Program-made: the position numbers and the translations under genes
Notes under the pieces: model-generated
Seen by the model: the letters and a program-made list of their open reading frames with translations, nothing else
What the model was told of the DNA's origin: nothing
Databases searched by the model: none
Origin: Symsagittifera roscoffensis
Lineage: Eukaryota; Xenacoelomorpha; Acoela; Convolutidae
NCBI RefSeq assembly: GCF_963678635.1
Contig: NC_087062.1
Location: 95,333,845-95,397,844, forward strand
DNA: 64,000 bases
Reading direction: 5' to 3'
Part shown: positions 1 to 10,110 of the stretch, piece after piece
Position numbering within the stretch: the stretch's first letter is position 1
Layout: each line of letters opens with the position of its first letter

Positions 1-337
1 AATATTTTGCTTTAGAGGGGAGAAAACTTTGAATACAACGCTCAATTAGCACGCCACATCAATTGCCGAAAAAGAATTAGTTTATTCATAACTTCGATAA
101 CTATTGAAGAGTCACTTGTTGAAAAAGGTTGGCAAGGCTTAGAATCAACTTAGTGAACGAGTTTTTTAATATCTCAAAATCTTTTAGATATCAGTCATAG
201 ATGATACGAAAAAGAACGTTAAATATTTCCATGCTCTAAGCGGATTATTTAGTTAAGTCTTGTTTTTGTTCTGACAAATCCGACCAAGGTTTGAAAATAA
301 GTTCGGTTGTTTTTTCTCATGCAAAACTGAATACGGC

Positions 338-495
338 GGATCTACTTAACAATCCCCCCCACCTTCATGAAAATCCCACTTGCAGCAAGATTCGAATTCT
401 CAATACAAGCTCTTGTGCTAATTTACTGTATTTATTTGTAGGGGTGGAGATTCTTTAGTAGATACCATAGGGGGGGGAGATTGTTAAGTAGATCC
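338..495. mobile_element. D-family MITE-like element, copy 1
   Basis: A 158-bp element bounded by inverted repeats. The left end reads GGATCTACTTAACAATC and runs into seven C. The right end is the reverse complement, eight G followed by AGATTGTTAAGTAGATCC. The first 17 bases of the two ends match perfectly. There is no coding capacity. A short, non-coding element with long terminal inverted repeats fits a non-autonomous DNA transposon (MITE). No clear target-site duplication is visible, so the assignment is structural only. Confidence 0.65.
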
Positions 496-553
496 AATAA
501 GACAAATAAACTCTTTTAGGGTCGCATTATAGACCGACTAATCCCCCCCTTTT

Positions 554-826
554 GGACCTTGTTAACTATTTCCCCTATGCATGTATTATTTTTGACATAA
601 ATTTCTGTATACAATATGCATTTCAAAAATGTCAAAAATTAATTGGGTTTTTATTTTCGCTCTTTCGTATTTGTATTAGCTACTATTTATATAGTACCTA
701 CATAAAAAAATTTATTTAAATACATTTTCTGAAAACTGCCTTAAGCTATTGAAAATGTGACAGCCAAAGTTGAATTTCTGAAAATGGAAACAGGGGGGGG
801 GGGGGGGGGAATAGTTAACAAGATCC
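554..826. mobile_element. D-family MITE-like element, copy 2
   Basis: A 273-bp element whose left end, GGACCTTGTTAACTATT followed by TCCCC, is mirrored by a right end ending GGGAATAGTTAACAAGATCC. Next to the right TIR is an uninterrupted run of 17 G (793-809). The interior is AT-rich and non-coding. It belongs to the same family as the elements at 338-495 and 12937-13001, judging by the shared GTTAA-containing ends and the C/G tract immediately inside them. Confidence 0.65.
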
Positions 827-925
827 AGTAAATTTACTCTTGATTTTCCAAAGAAAATCGGTTGCGAAAAACCGGTTACAAATTTTGGCGTTCTAGTCGA
901 ATGAAGATCGACAGAGTCACTCTTG

Positions 926-2237
926 TTGTTATAATTTTCGAAAAAAAAACGGAGTATTCATGCTCGGAGTGGTTCTTTTTATTCAGTCAATTTTCACCGA
1001 TCGAATTACTAATTTTCAGCAAAATTTTTTTATTCTTCATTGAAGATACCGACTTCCTGAGTTCAAATGTCAAAAGATATTTCACTCCGATCATTTATTG
1101 TAAAGTTCTGAGGGTTTGAAAATAGCCGAACTTTTCATGCTCTAGACTAAATTATGCGCGCTTTGAAGAGTTTATTCATAATACTGAAAGCATAACGCGA
1201 AATATTCATGCGTGGCGAATTATCCCGCACAACAAAATCGTTTCATATTGAATTCAGGCTAGCTAATTGGTCATATTAATTTCGTACGACTCAAAATTTT
1301 ACAGTTTCCGCACTCAGTAAAAAAAGAAAAAAATCGATTACATTACAATTAGAATTGTACTTCTATCAAAATTTTATTTAATTGTAAGCCAAAATTAGAT
1401 GTTTAAACGAATTATAATTCATTATAATGATAACATTTTTTGTGACATTATATAAAATCATAATCAATTATAATTGATTATAATTTTTCCGAATATCTCT
1501 TATAACCTATTATAATCTATTATAAAAGATTACAATCAGTTTTTCTGTCAAAAATCTCTAAGAGTGAGAAGTCTTGTCTTTCTTTGGTTCATTTGAACAA
1601 AAGTTTTACCACGAAACAAAAATTTCATAGAGATCCCTTCATATTAGTTGAAAGAATCCTGCGGTAGGTGAAATATAATTCTTCTATATAAATCATGAAA
1701 CTAAAGCTGTGTGCTGATAGTTTGGGGGTGAAAAAAGTTAAAATGGGCATCATGAAACAACTAAAATCAAGAAGAAATGAAAAAAAAAAACGTTAAAATA
1801 TGTAAATCGATTTTAAAACTGTTAAACAATTTCTCATTTTTCACAGAAACCAACGTCTACAAAAAGCATAAAATATAAGCAATTCAGGTGCCAGGCGGAA
1901 GACAAAATGGGCAAACAAAAGGGATTATAAACAATTATAATCGATTAAAATGGATTTTTTCTGCAAAACAAATGAGTTAAAAATCCGGATAGAAAAATCG
2001 ATTATAATGTATTATAATTGATTATATTTGATTTCAAAAAGAAAGATCATAATCGATTAGTAATCAATTAAAATCAATTTTTTTCTAAGTTTTTGTAAGA
2101 CTGGCACTAAAATCGTTTTATAATCGATTATTAACGCTTGAAACTGGATGCGGGTTAGATATTGTCCAAAACGTATAGGTTTTCAATATTTTTTTCCACA
2201 AAAACTATTCGATATAAATTAAGGGACAGTCGGAACA
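926..2237 (-). mobile_element. A-family element, interrupted copy
   Basis: Read on the minus strand, this begins with TGTTCCGACT at 2237. It continues with the same internal landmarks as the copy at 5511-5983: the TTGAAAACCTATA stretch, GCGGGATAATTCGCC, GCGCGCATAATTTAGTC, GAACTCAGGAAGTCG and ATTGACTGAATAAAA. The far TIR has decayed. About 0.8 kb of foreign AT-rich palindromic sequence (roughly 1340-2160) splits the copy. Direct repeats of about 30 bp containing GAGTCACTCTTGTT flank it (897-930 and 2293-2325), which could be part of a larger nested element. Confidence 0.55.
1370..2140. repeat. AT-rich cluster of ATTATAATCGATTATAAT-like palindromes
   Basis: This stretch is studded with variants of the palindrome TTATAATCGATTATAA, for example near 1413, 1457, 1500, 1925, 1998, 2047 and 2110. 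The units are degenerate and irregularly spaced, so it is not a simple tandem satellite. It sits inside an A-family element and looks inserted there. No ORF of interest is present. TAAT cores are known homeodomain-type binding sequences, but nothing here shows that they are used. Confidence 0.5.
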
Positions 2238-2409
2238 TTCAAGGTTCTGCCCTGATATACGAGCAGTCTTGTTTTTTTTTTAAATTTTATCTTTCGAATT
2301 AAGATCGAGAGAGTCACTCTTGTTTTTTTAAACTTTTTATTTTTATCATGTAAGCGAGTGGCTAGTGCAAGTGGCTTTAGTATGTTTTTATACGCTGATA
2401 AAGACATCT

Positions 2410-4585
2410 GTAATTTGTTCTAAGCTTAGTTTCAGCCCACTTCCTTCAAATGTGCAAAAAAAAAAACGAGAAACACTTCGGAAAACAAAGAAAAATCACT
2501 GCGATCTGAACCTTCCTCGTTAAACAACAGCGAACGGCAACTATTTCTTATAAGTTTTCAAAAACTCCTTTGATTTTCAGCCACATGGTCACAGTATCTC
2601 TTCAAGGTCTCGACCATTTGGGCGGTTTTATTATTAGATTGCCTGTCTTTTTATTGCTTTCTATCCACCTTCGAATGAACCTGCCAATCCACGTTAGTTG
2701 AGTCAGTCAGACTAAGATAAACTAACTCTGCTTCATTACCTACTGTTTCTTACCACTGGATCTGCTCCCTGTACTCAGTCTATGCTGGTAATCCTATCCC
2801 ACTTGACTTAAACCCAAGGGGGTATCTATCTGATTTTAAACAAACCTTTCAATGTACAAGTACAAAGTTAGATCTGTAAGAAAGAAGTGACTGTATTATG
2901 AGTGTAAACATGCCAGCGCTGTTTTGATTGTAGCAAAAATACTTGAAATGCAAAAACATTTGGACAGGGGGAAAAGCTCATAAAATTGAAAGAAACGCAT
3001 CCAGAATTTTGATTTAATAATGAAAGCTAAAAAGAATACATAAAAAGTTGGACAGCTCCAAGCCGAGATTACATGATATCAAATACCAAAAAAGTTCACA
3101 GTCTAGTAATTTTTGTCTCGTAGATTACAAAAAATATTATTGCGTCATAAGATCAAAGCGTCCCCTAAATTTGAATAAAAGTGAATTAATCGGTCCAGTG
3201 AGTGTTCGTCGTAGTGGGGGCTTTGTCAAGGTTAAATTTAGAAACCCTATCTTGCTGTTGTATAATCTTATCTTTTATCTAATGAGGGTAGAGAAAGTAA
3301 CAGAAGAGAGGAGAAAAGTGAGCCCGATTAGAAGAGAGAAAGAGCCCAGTAGTCAGAGTTATACTGATCGGCTCAGTCGACCACCCCATAGAAGCTGGGA
3401 AGCAGACGAAATTGCAAAGAAGTACCATAACACAGTTGTACCTTTTCCGCGGCGACGGAATCAACGCAAATAATTTTATTTATTCCTATTACAAAGCTAT
3501 TGCTCATATTGCATGGTGCAAACCCACACCGCTGCGGCAGTCTGAAAACAGTGCTTTCAGCAGATAACTCAAAGAAAAGACTTGGCCGCAAAACAATCAC
3601 TTATCAATTGAACTTTGGCTTCACGCAACAATTTCTGGACCATTAAAAATGGTTGCAATACATTTGAATTTGCTAACACTACACCTACAAACTTGACCCC
3701 TCAATTAACTGCTTTCCATAAATTGATCATTCAGCCTTTTTTGAATTTGGCCCACCGCCCTTGAAAATTTCCAAATATACTTTCTCTACTTAAAACGAAT
3801 ATACTGTGGGTTGGTTACATAATACAAACACAGATAAAGTAGCTGATAAAGATGTTTAACCGTTTTCTACCTTTTGTCCGTTCTGCTTACTATGAATTCT
3901 GTTTTTAGACCCTTGTCAGTTCGACCCGCCCAAGCAGAGCACTAGAGAGACCGTGCTAGAAATCATTTGTTCAGAGCTGGCGCGAAGCAGTAGCGAATTA
4001 ATTGCATTTCAATCGCAAAAGTTACCTACATATCGAACTGGGTCCAGAAAACCACGGTACAATTTCTGGCCATTTTGGGTCACTTTGTTCACAACGAAAA
4101 CACAATTACATTTATGTAGTCACGGTTGAGCAGTTTATGTACTAGGCAGCGAAGAGAGAGCCATACAGTTCATATTACATCCCCATGACAAATTTGATAT
4201 TCACTTTAATTTAATATTCATTAGTAATCAATTATTAAAACCACCTATTATAGTGCGCGCCACTTCACCTTTTAACAGACACCATTGGACCCAAAATTCA
4301 GAGGTAAGTTAGCAATTTACAAGTTACAAAACCGGTTCTAGTTTTAGCTCACAAATATTACTATATGTAAGATTTATGCACACTAAATTACATGAAGAAT
4401 TGCCCGACTATCTTTCTTTTCCCGAAAACTCAAAGAAAAAACCTAGTCTCTCATATATGAAATAAGGAATACGATAGTTGTGTTAGAAACCCTTGTTACA
4501 TATGGTTGAAAAAAAAACATTTGGGTGAACTGACAAGTCTCACAAGTAACAAAAACAAGTTTTGTATCGACAATTCTAGTTAAAC
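2410..4585. other. Region without a recognisable gene
   Basis: AT-rich DNA. The longest open frame (3048-3473, +) ends in an Arg/Lys/Ser-rich tail, but it has no domain that I recognise and codon composition like its surroundings. I therefore do not call it a gene. Somewhat more mixed-base stretches occur at about 3900-4000 and 4250-4320. I saw no RNA gene or clear promoter. Confidence 0.4.
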
Positions 4586-4587
4586 AA

Positions 4588-5452
4588 AACTAGATTGTTC
4601 GTATCGAGGCGAAACCCTGAAGGTTCTGACCGCCTTTTAACTTCCTTCTATTAAGTAGTTTTTGATTTAAAAAATGATGAAAAATCAAAAAAAAACCCAA
4701 ATTTTCGAAAATATTCCCGAACTCAATTACTGTCCCAGTACAAAGTGATATATTTCGTTTCTAGTAACGTCTACTCAATGTGTTCTATTAATCAGACCAA
4801 TTAATTTGCCTCAATGCCTCATGGGCGGAAACCCTCATATGCGAAGGACCGAATGCGCGAAAACAAAAATCAGCGATCAGATTTCAGTAATCTAAAATTT
4901 TGAAAAACGTGAAAATCTGAAAGAAGTAAATATTTCCAGGGACTTAATATTGATATTAGCCGCATAATAAAAAATACGCAAAAATAAGCAAAATTTTCAA
5001 ATTGTCACTGACCGCCGACGAATTGGAACAAATTTTTTATTTCAAGTTTTTAAAACATTGACTTTCGGCTAATTTTGTTTTCAGTGCCCCGCTGACGAAA
5101 TTTTCGCCCATTCGGCCCTTCGCGCATGAGATTAGCCCCCTGCCTCATGTTTTGAAATGATTTGTGAGTCGTATTCATTCGCTGCTTATGCGTTAATATA
5201 ACGATATATATTTCGCACGTTGGTTCTCCTGAAATGGTCAAATTGGCATTTTTCAAACCCCATAACTTAACGAAAAATTATCCAAGATGAAGTATCATTT
5301 TAACCTTGAGCACAGGACATCAATATACTTAATAATGTATAAATAACTCCGTCAAAAACTGCCAAAGTGAAAAGCAGAAAATTGTCCGGTAAAAAAAATC
5401 ATCTCAATCACAAACATTTCATAAGCATTTCTTCAAAGGTCGGAGGGACAAA
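4588..5452 (+). mobile_element. Diverged A-family element
   Basis: The left end (GATTGTTCGTATCGAGGC, then ACCCTGAAGGTTCTGACCGCC) is a decayed version of the A-family leader. The interior shares landmarks with the copy at 20364-20859: GTACAAAGTGATATATTTCG, TATGCGTTAATATAACG and GTCAAAAACTGCC. The right end, CTTCAAAGGTCGGAGGGACAAA, is a degraded TIR. It lies directly upstream of, and in the same direction as, a better preserved copy. Boundaries are approximate. Confidence 0.45.
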
Positions 5453-5510
5453 GATCCTTGAAATCTGCACTTGAAACAAGACTGCTCGTATATCAGGTCA
5501 AAGGCCTGAA

Positions 5511-5983
5511 TGTTCCGACTGTCCCTTAATTCATATCGAATAGTTTTTACGAAAAGAAATATTGAAAACCTATAATTTTTGGACAATATCAAAGTGTAAA
5601 ATTTTGAGTCATACGAAATTATTACGATCAATTACTAGCCTCAATTCAATTCGGAACGATTTTGTTGTGCGGGATAATTCGCCTTGCATAAATAACTCGC
5701 GTTACGCTCTCAGAATTATGAATAAACTCTTCGAAGCGCGCATAATTTAGTCCAGAACATGGCCAATTTGGCAATTTTCAAACCCCCAGAACTTTACAAA
5801 AAATGATCGGAGGTAAAATATATTTTTAAATTTGAACTCAGGAAGTCGATATCTTCAATAGGATATAAAATATAAAAAATAAAAAAGTGTTGTTGAAAAC
5901 TATTATTTCGATCGCCGAAAATTGACTGAATAAAAAAAAACACACCGAGCATAAATATTCCGTTTTCTTCGAAAGTCGGAACA
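5511..5983 (+). mobile_element. A-family MITE-like element, best preserved copy
   Basis: A 473-bp non-coding element. The left end, TGTTCCGACT, is the exact reverse complement of the right end, AGTCGGAACA. Just outside the left TIR is a leader, CAAGACTGCTCGTATATCAG, followed by a small hairpin (TCAGG, loop, CCTGA) that also precedes the copies at 2237 (-) and 20364 (+). The interior is AT-rich and shared with those copies. The structure is that of a non-autonomous DNA element. No transposase was found in the window. Confidence 0.6.
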
Positions 5984-6042
5984 ATAACTTATACACTACA
6001 CCCAATAAAAACACTCACAACAGGACATCTTTGAAAACTTAC

Positions 6043-6244
6043 TTCTGTTCATGTTTCGTATATTGCGAGGAAGGTCGTTGAAGGCAGCCGACGAGTCAGT
6101 CGTATCCTCAATCGGGGACGCCATTCCGAATCCAGCAATCACAGAGGTGTCGGGGGATACTACAGTACTAGTATTCAAGAGACCACTAAGGTCAATTCCG
6201 GGAACTCTTGAGGAGGACCCACTTCCTCCTCCTCCGTCAGTCAT
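6043..6244 (-). CDS. Probable first coding exon, unknown protein
   Basis: On the minus strand an ATG at 6244 opens a 67-codon reading frame that starts MTDGGGGSGSSSRVPG and continues as a Ser/Thr/Pro-rich, probably disordered segment. It ends at a strong splice-donor consensus, A|GTAAGT (intron from 6042 downward). Base composition here is clearly less AT-rich than on either side, and the upstream context (TAAC before ATG) is an acceptable eukaryotic start. The remaining exons would lie at lower coordinates, but I could not identify them. The protein family is not recognised. An overlapping plus-strand frame (6051-6257) is probably its shadow. Confidence 0.45.
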
Positions 6245-6955
6245 GTTACGACGGTGAGGTCAAAAGATATAACCGATCAAAATCAATAAACAGATATCAA
6301 GTGGTGACCCCAATTCTCTTAGTACAAAAGTTCGTCGACTCAAGTATTCAAAAAACGAGCCGCTTCAAATAACTGTTCATAAAATTCCAAACTTTAATTT
6401 GAAGGTTTCAATTCGAAGATCTATTTCTGTACGTCTAAAGCTATCGTTTTCAGCGACGAGTTTTAAAAAATGTGAGCAAAGTATGAATTATTGACTCAGT
6501 TTTTGGCTTTAAAATCAGCAAAAAAACAAAACAAATACAAACTGACTGTTTGAATCGAAAATTGAAACGAGTCTAAAATGGTCTTTGTTTAAACTAATCA
6601 ACGTCAACAAATACTTTTCTACTTCAACGCACAAATAGCAATGCAAAAAACTAAAACTTATAAGTTTTTCATAAAGTCACATTGTTTTCGATTACAGCGA
6701 GAGAGTACAAATTACACGGCGGCATTTTCAAACCATTTGAAAACGTAGAACAAAGTACCAAAATGTCAGCAATAGTTAACCGGAGCGGTTATAAGTGTAT
6801 TCGGAAGAAGCAATTTTGTTAAAACGAAAAAATTGTTCAGAAGATACAATTATAGCATAAGCTTCAGCGATGGTTAAAAGGTGTTTTTTTTGTGTACTGT
6901 CGCTATTTTCGCAGCGTCAGCGTTGCCTGGATTTTTTCTATTTTTAAAGAACATC

Positions 6956-7003
6956 GTCGGAACATTCTGTGCTACTTGCACAGCAACCGGCTATCCTTGT
7001 TTT
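6956..7003 (-). repeat. G motif: CAAGGATAGCCGGTTGCTGT hairpin unit
   Basis: On the minus strand the unit runs from AACAAGGATAGCCGGTTGCTG through a small stem-loop (TGTGCAAGTAGCACA) to GAATGTTCCGAC. Other copies lie at 7212-7251 (-), 26803-26852 (+), 63628-63673 (+) and 63690-63730 (+). The unit resembles the leader of the A-family elements: the same CAAG start and the same GAATGTTCCGAC end, with a different stem between. Confidence 0.5.
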
Positions 7004-7211
7004 ATAGCATATCTAAATCAAGCATCTTATTTCACCCATTTATTCAACTAATTAAACAATGAAAAAATCATAGCTTTTGATAGTCAATTTCGATAGCTTC
7101 ATAAAATTTATAAAAGATTGAAGATTATTGGGTATTGTAATTTTCACAAAAAAATGCGGCACAAACTTGAAAAGAAAAAAAACTTTTTATTTGTTTTATC
7201 ATTGGTTGAAA

Positions 7212-7251
7212 ATTTCTGAGCTAACTGCACAGCCTGAGTATCCTTGTTTCA
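7212..7251 (-). repeat. G motif, degenerate copy
   Basis: On the minus strand it reads AACAAGGATACTCAGGCTGTGC and so on, ending near AGCTCAGAAATTTTC. The 5' part is preserved and the GTTCCGAC end is lost. It lies about 0.25 kb from a better copy in the same direction. Confidence 0.35.
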
Positions 7252-8007
7252 AATCGCAAAAAAAAATCAAACTTTGGCAAACTAAATTCAAAAGATGAAA
7301 CTTTCAATTTCGACAAATTCTATTGATTTTCAAAGATTTGTAAAAATTTTTTAAGGAATCTAATCAAAAGCGAAAAACTTTGAGTACTCAAGGTTTTTCA
7401 AAAACTGAATCGCTTCAAAAAAATCGTTGCAAAAGAAGCACTTCAAGCTACTCCACTTCAAATTTTTCAAATAAAATTCAACATTTAAATAAATTCACTA
7501 AAAAGGCGCGGCAAGCTAATTTCAACCATTTAAACACGTGAATGAAGTTTTGATCTGATCCAAAAAAAGAAACGTTTTTCAATTGAATATTTTCGTCAGT
7601 GGAAGTTAAAAATTTTAGTCGTTTTGAACACTTGACATGATTCATAAATCTTCGAACCAAAAAGCAATCAAACATTAACTTTAAGTTGACCTGAACGGCT
7701 TGACAAGATTCGCGAAAAACGTTTGATCACATAAACTGACAGAATGCTTCCAAATAATTTTGAATGCTTCACATAAAATAATAAAATAACTACAAAGAAA
7801 TAATTTCACGAGATATGAGAAAAATTGAATTTTTCTGTTTAAGTATCCAACTCCTTTGTTGAAGTGTACAACCATGACTTCTCAATGAAACGAAACACTG
7901 AAATCTGAAAATTACTGCGTGCAAAGCTCGCAGTGGCTTGCTAAGGGCTCAAGAGTGTTTCACAGCTTTTTATTCAAGTGATTGAAAATGCAATATTTCA
8001 TCACTAA

Positions 8008-9406
8008 GGCGAAGCTGAGCTTCGCCCCACTTGCGATACATACAACTAGGTTTATCAAAAAAAGGTAGGCTGTGAAAAAAAACATGCCCAAACAATAGAA
8101 TGCAAAATCAGCATCGGAACAAAATTAACGTAGCGGTGACAAAGCCTAAAATATCTAAGCAGAAACTTTTTAAGCCGAAGTTTTTTAGAAAGAGGTAAAG
8201 CTGAGCTTCGTACCACTTGCGATACAACAAATAAAAGATTAAAACAACACATAAAAGATTAAAACAGCAAGACAGTCCAGAATTATCAAAGATGACTTCG
8301 AAAGTTGTAACCGTAGAAAAACAACTAGAAACAAAAGAAAATCACTTTTTAATGTTTAAATTTTATTTAAAGAGAGAAGTTCCAAGTGGGGTTGAACTAA
8401 AGCTTTTTAAAATTCCAATTTGAGGCCGCAGTCTTAACGATCTCATCAATAATATCGAAAATTAGTAGTAAACAAAAAATTAGGCCGAAAAAATTAAAGC
8501 CGACAGCCAATTAGCTGAAAATTAACCAAAATTGTTCGACAAACTCTTATTGGAAAATGAACATGTACGGCTCCAATATAATCCAGGAAAGCCACATAGG
8601 TGCTGAAATCAAGATGGTATACACAAATCGGAAACTATACCGAGAGCTAAATCGAAAGCCAAAAAATCATAAGTAAAAAAAAAGTAATATCGATGTTTTA
8701 TAACTATACATACAACCAATCTGTCAAACGAATGAAGACCATTTCGAAACAAAATATGCGAAGACAATAGACTACAAAATAAACATGTTAACAAAATTTA
8801 CCAAGCTGTAACAAAACAGACGGAACCTCAGCAGAAGTCCTTCATTACGAAAAAAAATTCTTAATAAAAAAATGAGTCCCCTCAGAACACACATGCACAC
8901 AAAAACTTTACTCGGTCATCAAGCGATGCAATAAGGGACTAATAAGTAGACAAAAAATAAGCCGAAACCGACTACGTCGAAAAAAGAAGACAAAAAATCA
9001 GCAACTACAGTGAAATTTGTTTGCACCAAAGATAAACGATTCTTAGATCTGGCACCTAAGCCAACAAAACATAAGCAGAGAAATAATAGGCCACAATGTT
9101 TTTGAACCGGAATTTTTACCGTACAAAAAACAGGTCCTGGTCAATTTCGAACCCAGCACTCCTGCCTTCCCATGCGTATTCGCTACCTCCAGGCTAATTA
9201 CAGCCTGAAATGGGCTTGAACTAATTACCACTTAAGTGGCAGTACTTTTATTTGAATTTTCAAGAAATTGAGAATGTCAGAATATCCTCTAGAAGTGAAG
9301 ATAATCTAGAAGAGAAGATCTTCTAGAAGTGATTCAGTGGACAAAGTCGTTTACGGGTTAGGAAGTCCAATACCCAATTGCAATACCCTTGCTTATCGTA
9401 AGGGTA
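8008..9406 (+). mobile_element. B-family repeat, long copy
   Basis: It begins with the hairpin GGCGAAG-CTGAG-CTTCGCC, followed by CCACTTGCGATAC. A second start-like sequence lies at 8194-8225. The interior carries recurring phrases (AAGCCGACAAAACATAAG and GCCGAAAC) and a tRNA-like segment on the minus strand (9131-9200). It ends with the hairpin TACCCTT-loop-AAGGGTA at 9384-9406. Copies with the same start, middle and end lie at 9430-10110 (partial), 17954-19230, 29466-30305 and 30384-30994. There is no long ORF. It is a non-autonomous element of unknown class. Confidence 0.5.
9131..9200 (-). repeat. tRNA-like (SINE-type) segment inside B-family element
   Basis: On the minus strand there is TTAGCCTGGAGGTAGCG (A-box-like), and about 40 bases later GGGTTCGAAATTGACC (B-box-like). 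That is the arrangement of an internal RNA polymerase III promoter in a tRNA-derived SINE. The acceptor stem cannot be paired, so this is not an intact tRNA gene. Confidence 0.5.
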
Positions 9407-9429
9407 AAAATCAAAACTAATTTAAAAAA

Positions 9430-10110
9430 TTTTACGTCTCTCTTCCCCTCATAACACACATAGGAACACAAAAACTTTTGTTCCTCATCAAACGATATAA
9501 AACAAGTTGAAACCTATTGAGCCGGGAAAAAAGGAAAAAAGAAATTTCAACAAACCGAGTGGTAAAAATGCAGCCAACTTAAAAAACGCGAAGGGGAACC
9601 TAAAAATTGTATTTTCCTTGAAACGACCCAAAATTAGGTCAGAAGGCCAATAAAAAGTAGGCCGAAATAATTTGGGCCGAATAAAGTCAAGTATTTGAGC
9701 GAAACAAAAACGGAAATACAGAGTTAAGGTAAGTAAATATACAAGTATGTCAAACAATAAAATCAACCTAAAAAAAATGCGCGCAGAAAAAAACGATTCC
9801 AAGATGTGACAACTAAGCCGACAAAAGAAAAGCAGACAAATAATTGGCCGAAACTTTCATTTGAAATATTAGAGTATTGCCCGTTTGAAAAACAACAAGT
9901 CCTAGTCAGATTCGAATCACGGACCTTTGCGTACCAAGCGTTTTTGTAATCTCCGGCTAAAAAGAAGACGACAACGCTAGGAAATCTGAATTAATTAAGA
10001 AACACGGTACCACTTAGATATGAGTCCAGATGAGATGAGTCCTGTGAACAAAGTTATTTACGGAAAAAAATCTAGTACCTGATTGCAATACCTTGCTTAT
10101 CGCAAGGGTA
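9430..10110 (+). mobile_element. B-family repeat, partial copy
   Basis: It shares the interior and the terminal hairpin (CCTTGC-TTATC-GCAAGG, 10091-10107) with the other B copies but lacks the GGCGAAG-type start. The segment with CATAACACACATAGG and CAAAAACTTTTG also recurs inside the copy at 17954-19230. Confidence 0.45.
9897..9960 (-). repeat. tRNA-like (SINE-type) segment inside B-family element
   Basis: On the minus strand, TTAGCCGGAGATTAC is followed by GTCCGTGATTCGAATC. The A-box and B-box spacing is the same as at 9131-9200. It is diverged and not an intact tRNA. Confidence 0.45.

Larger units (their letters stand above)
6258..7985. other. Region without a recognisable gene
   Basis: AT-rich DNA with many short A and T runs and no convincing ORF. 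It contains two copies of the G motif (see 6956-7003 and 7212-7251). It would include the promoter and 5' UTR of the candidate exon at 6043-6244 if that gene is real, but no clear TATA box stands out. Confidence 0.4.

Noticed and set aside
3048-3473. 141-codon ORF as a gene
   Set aside because: No recognised domain, no composition change and no clear start context. The overlapping minus-strand frames are equally open.
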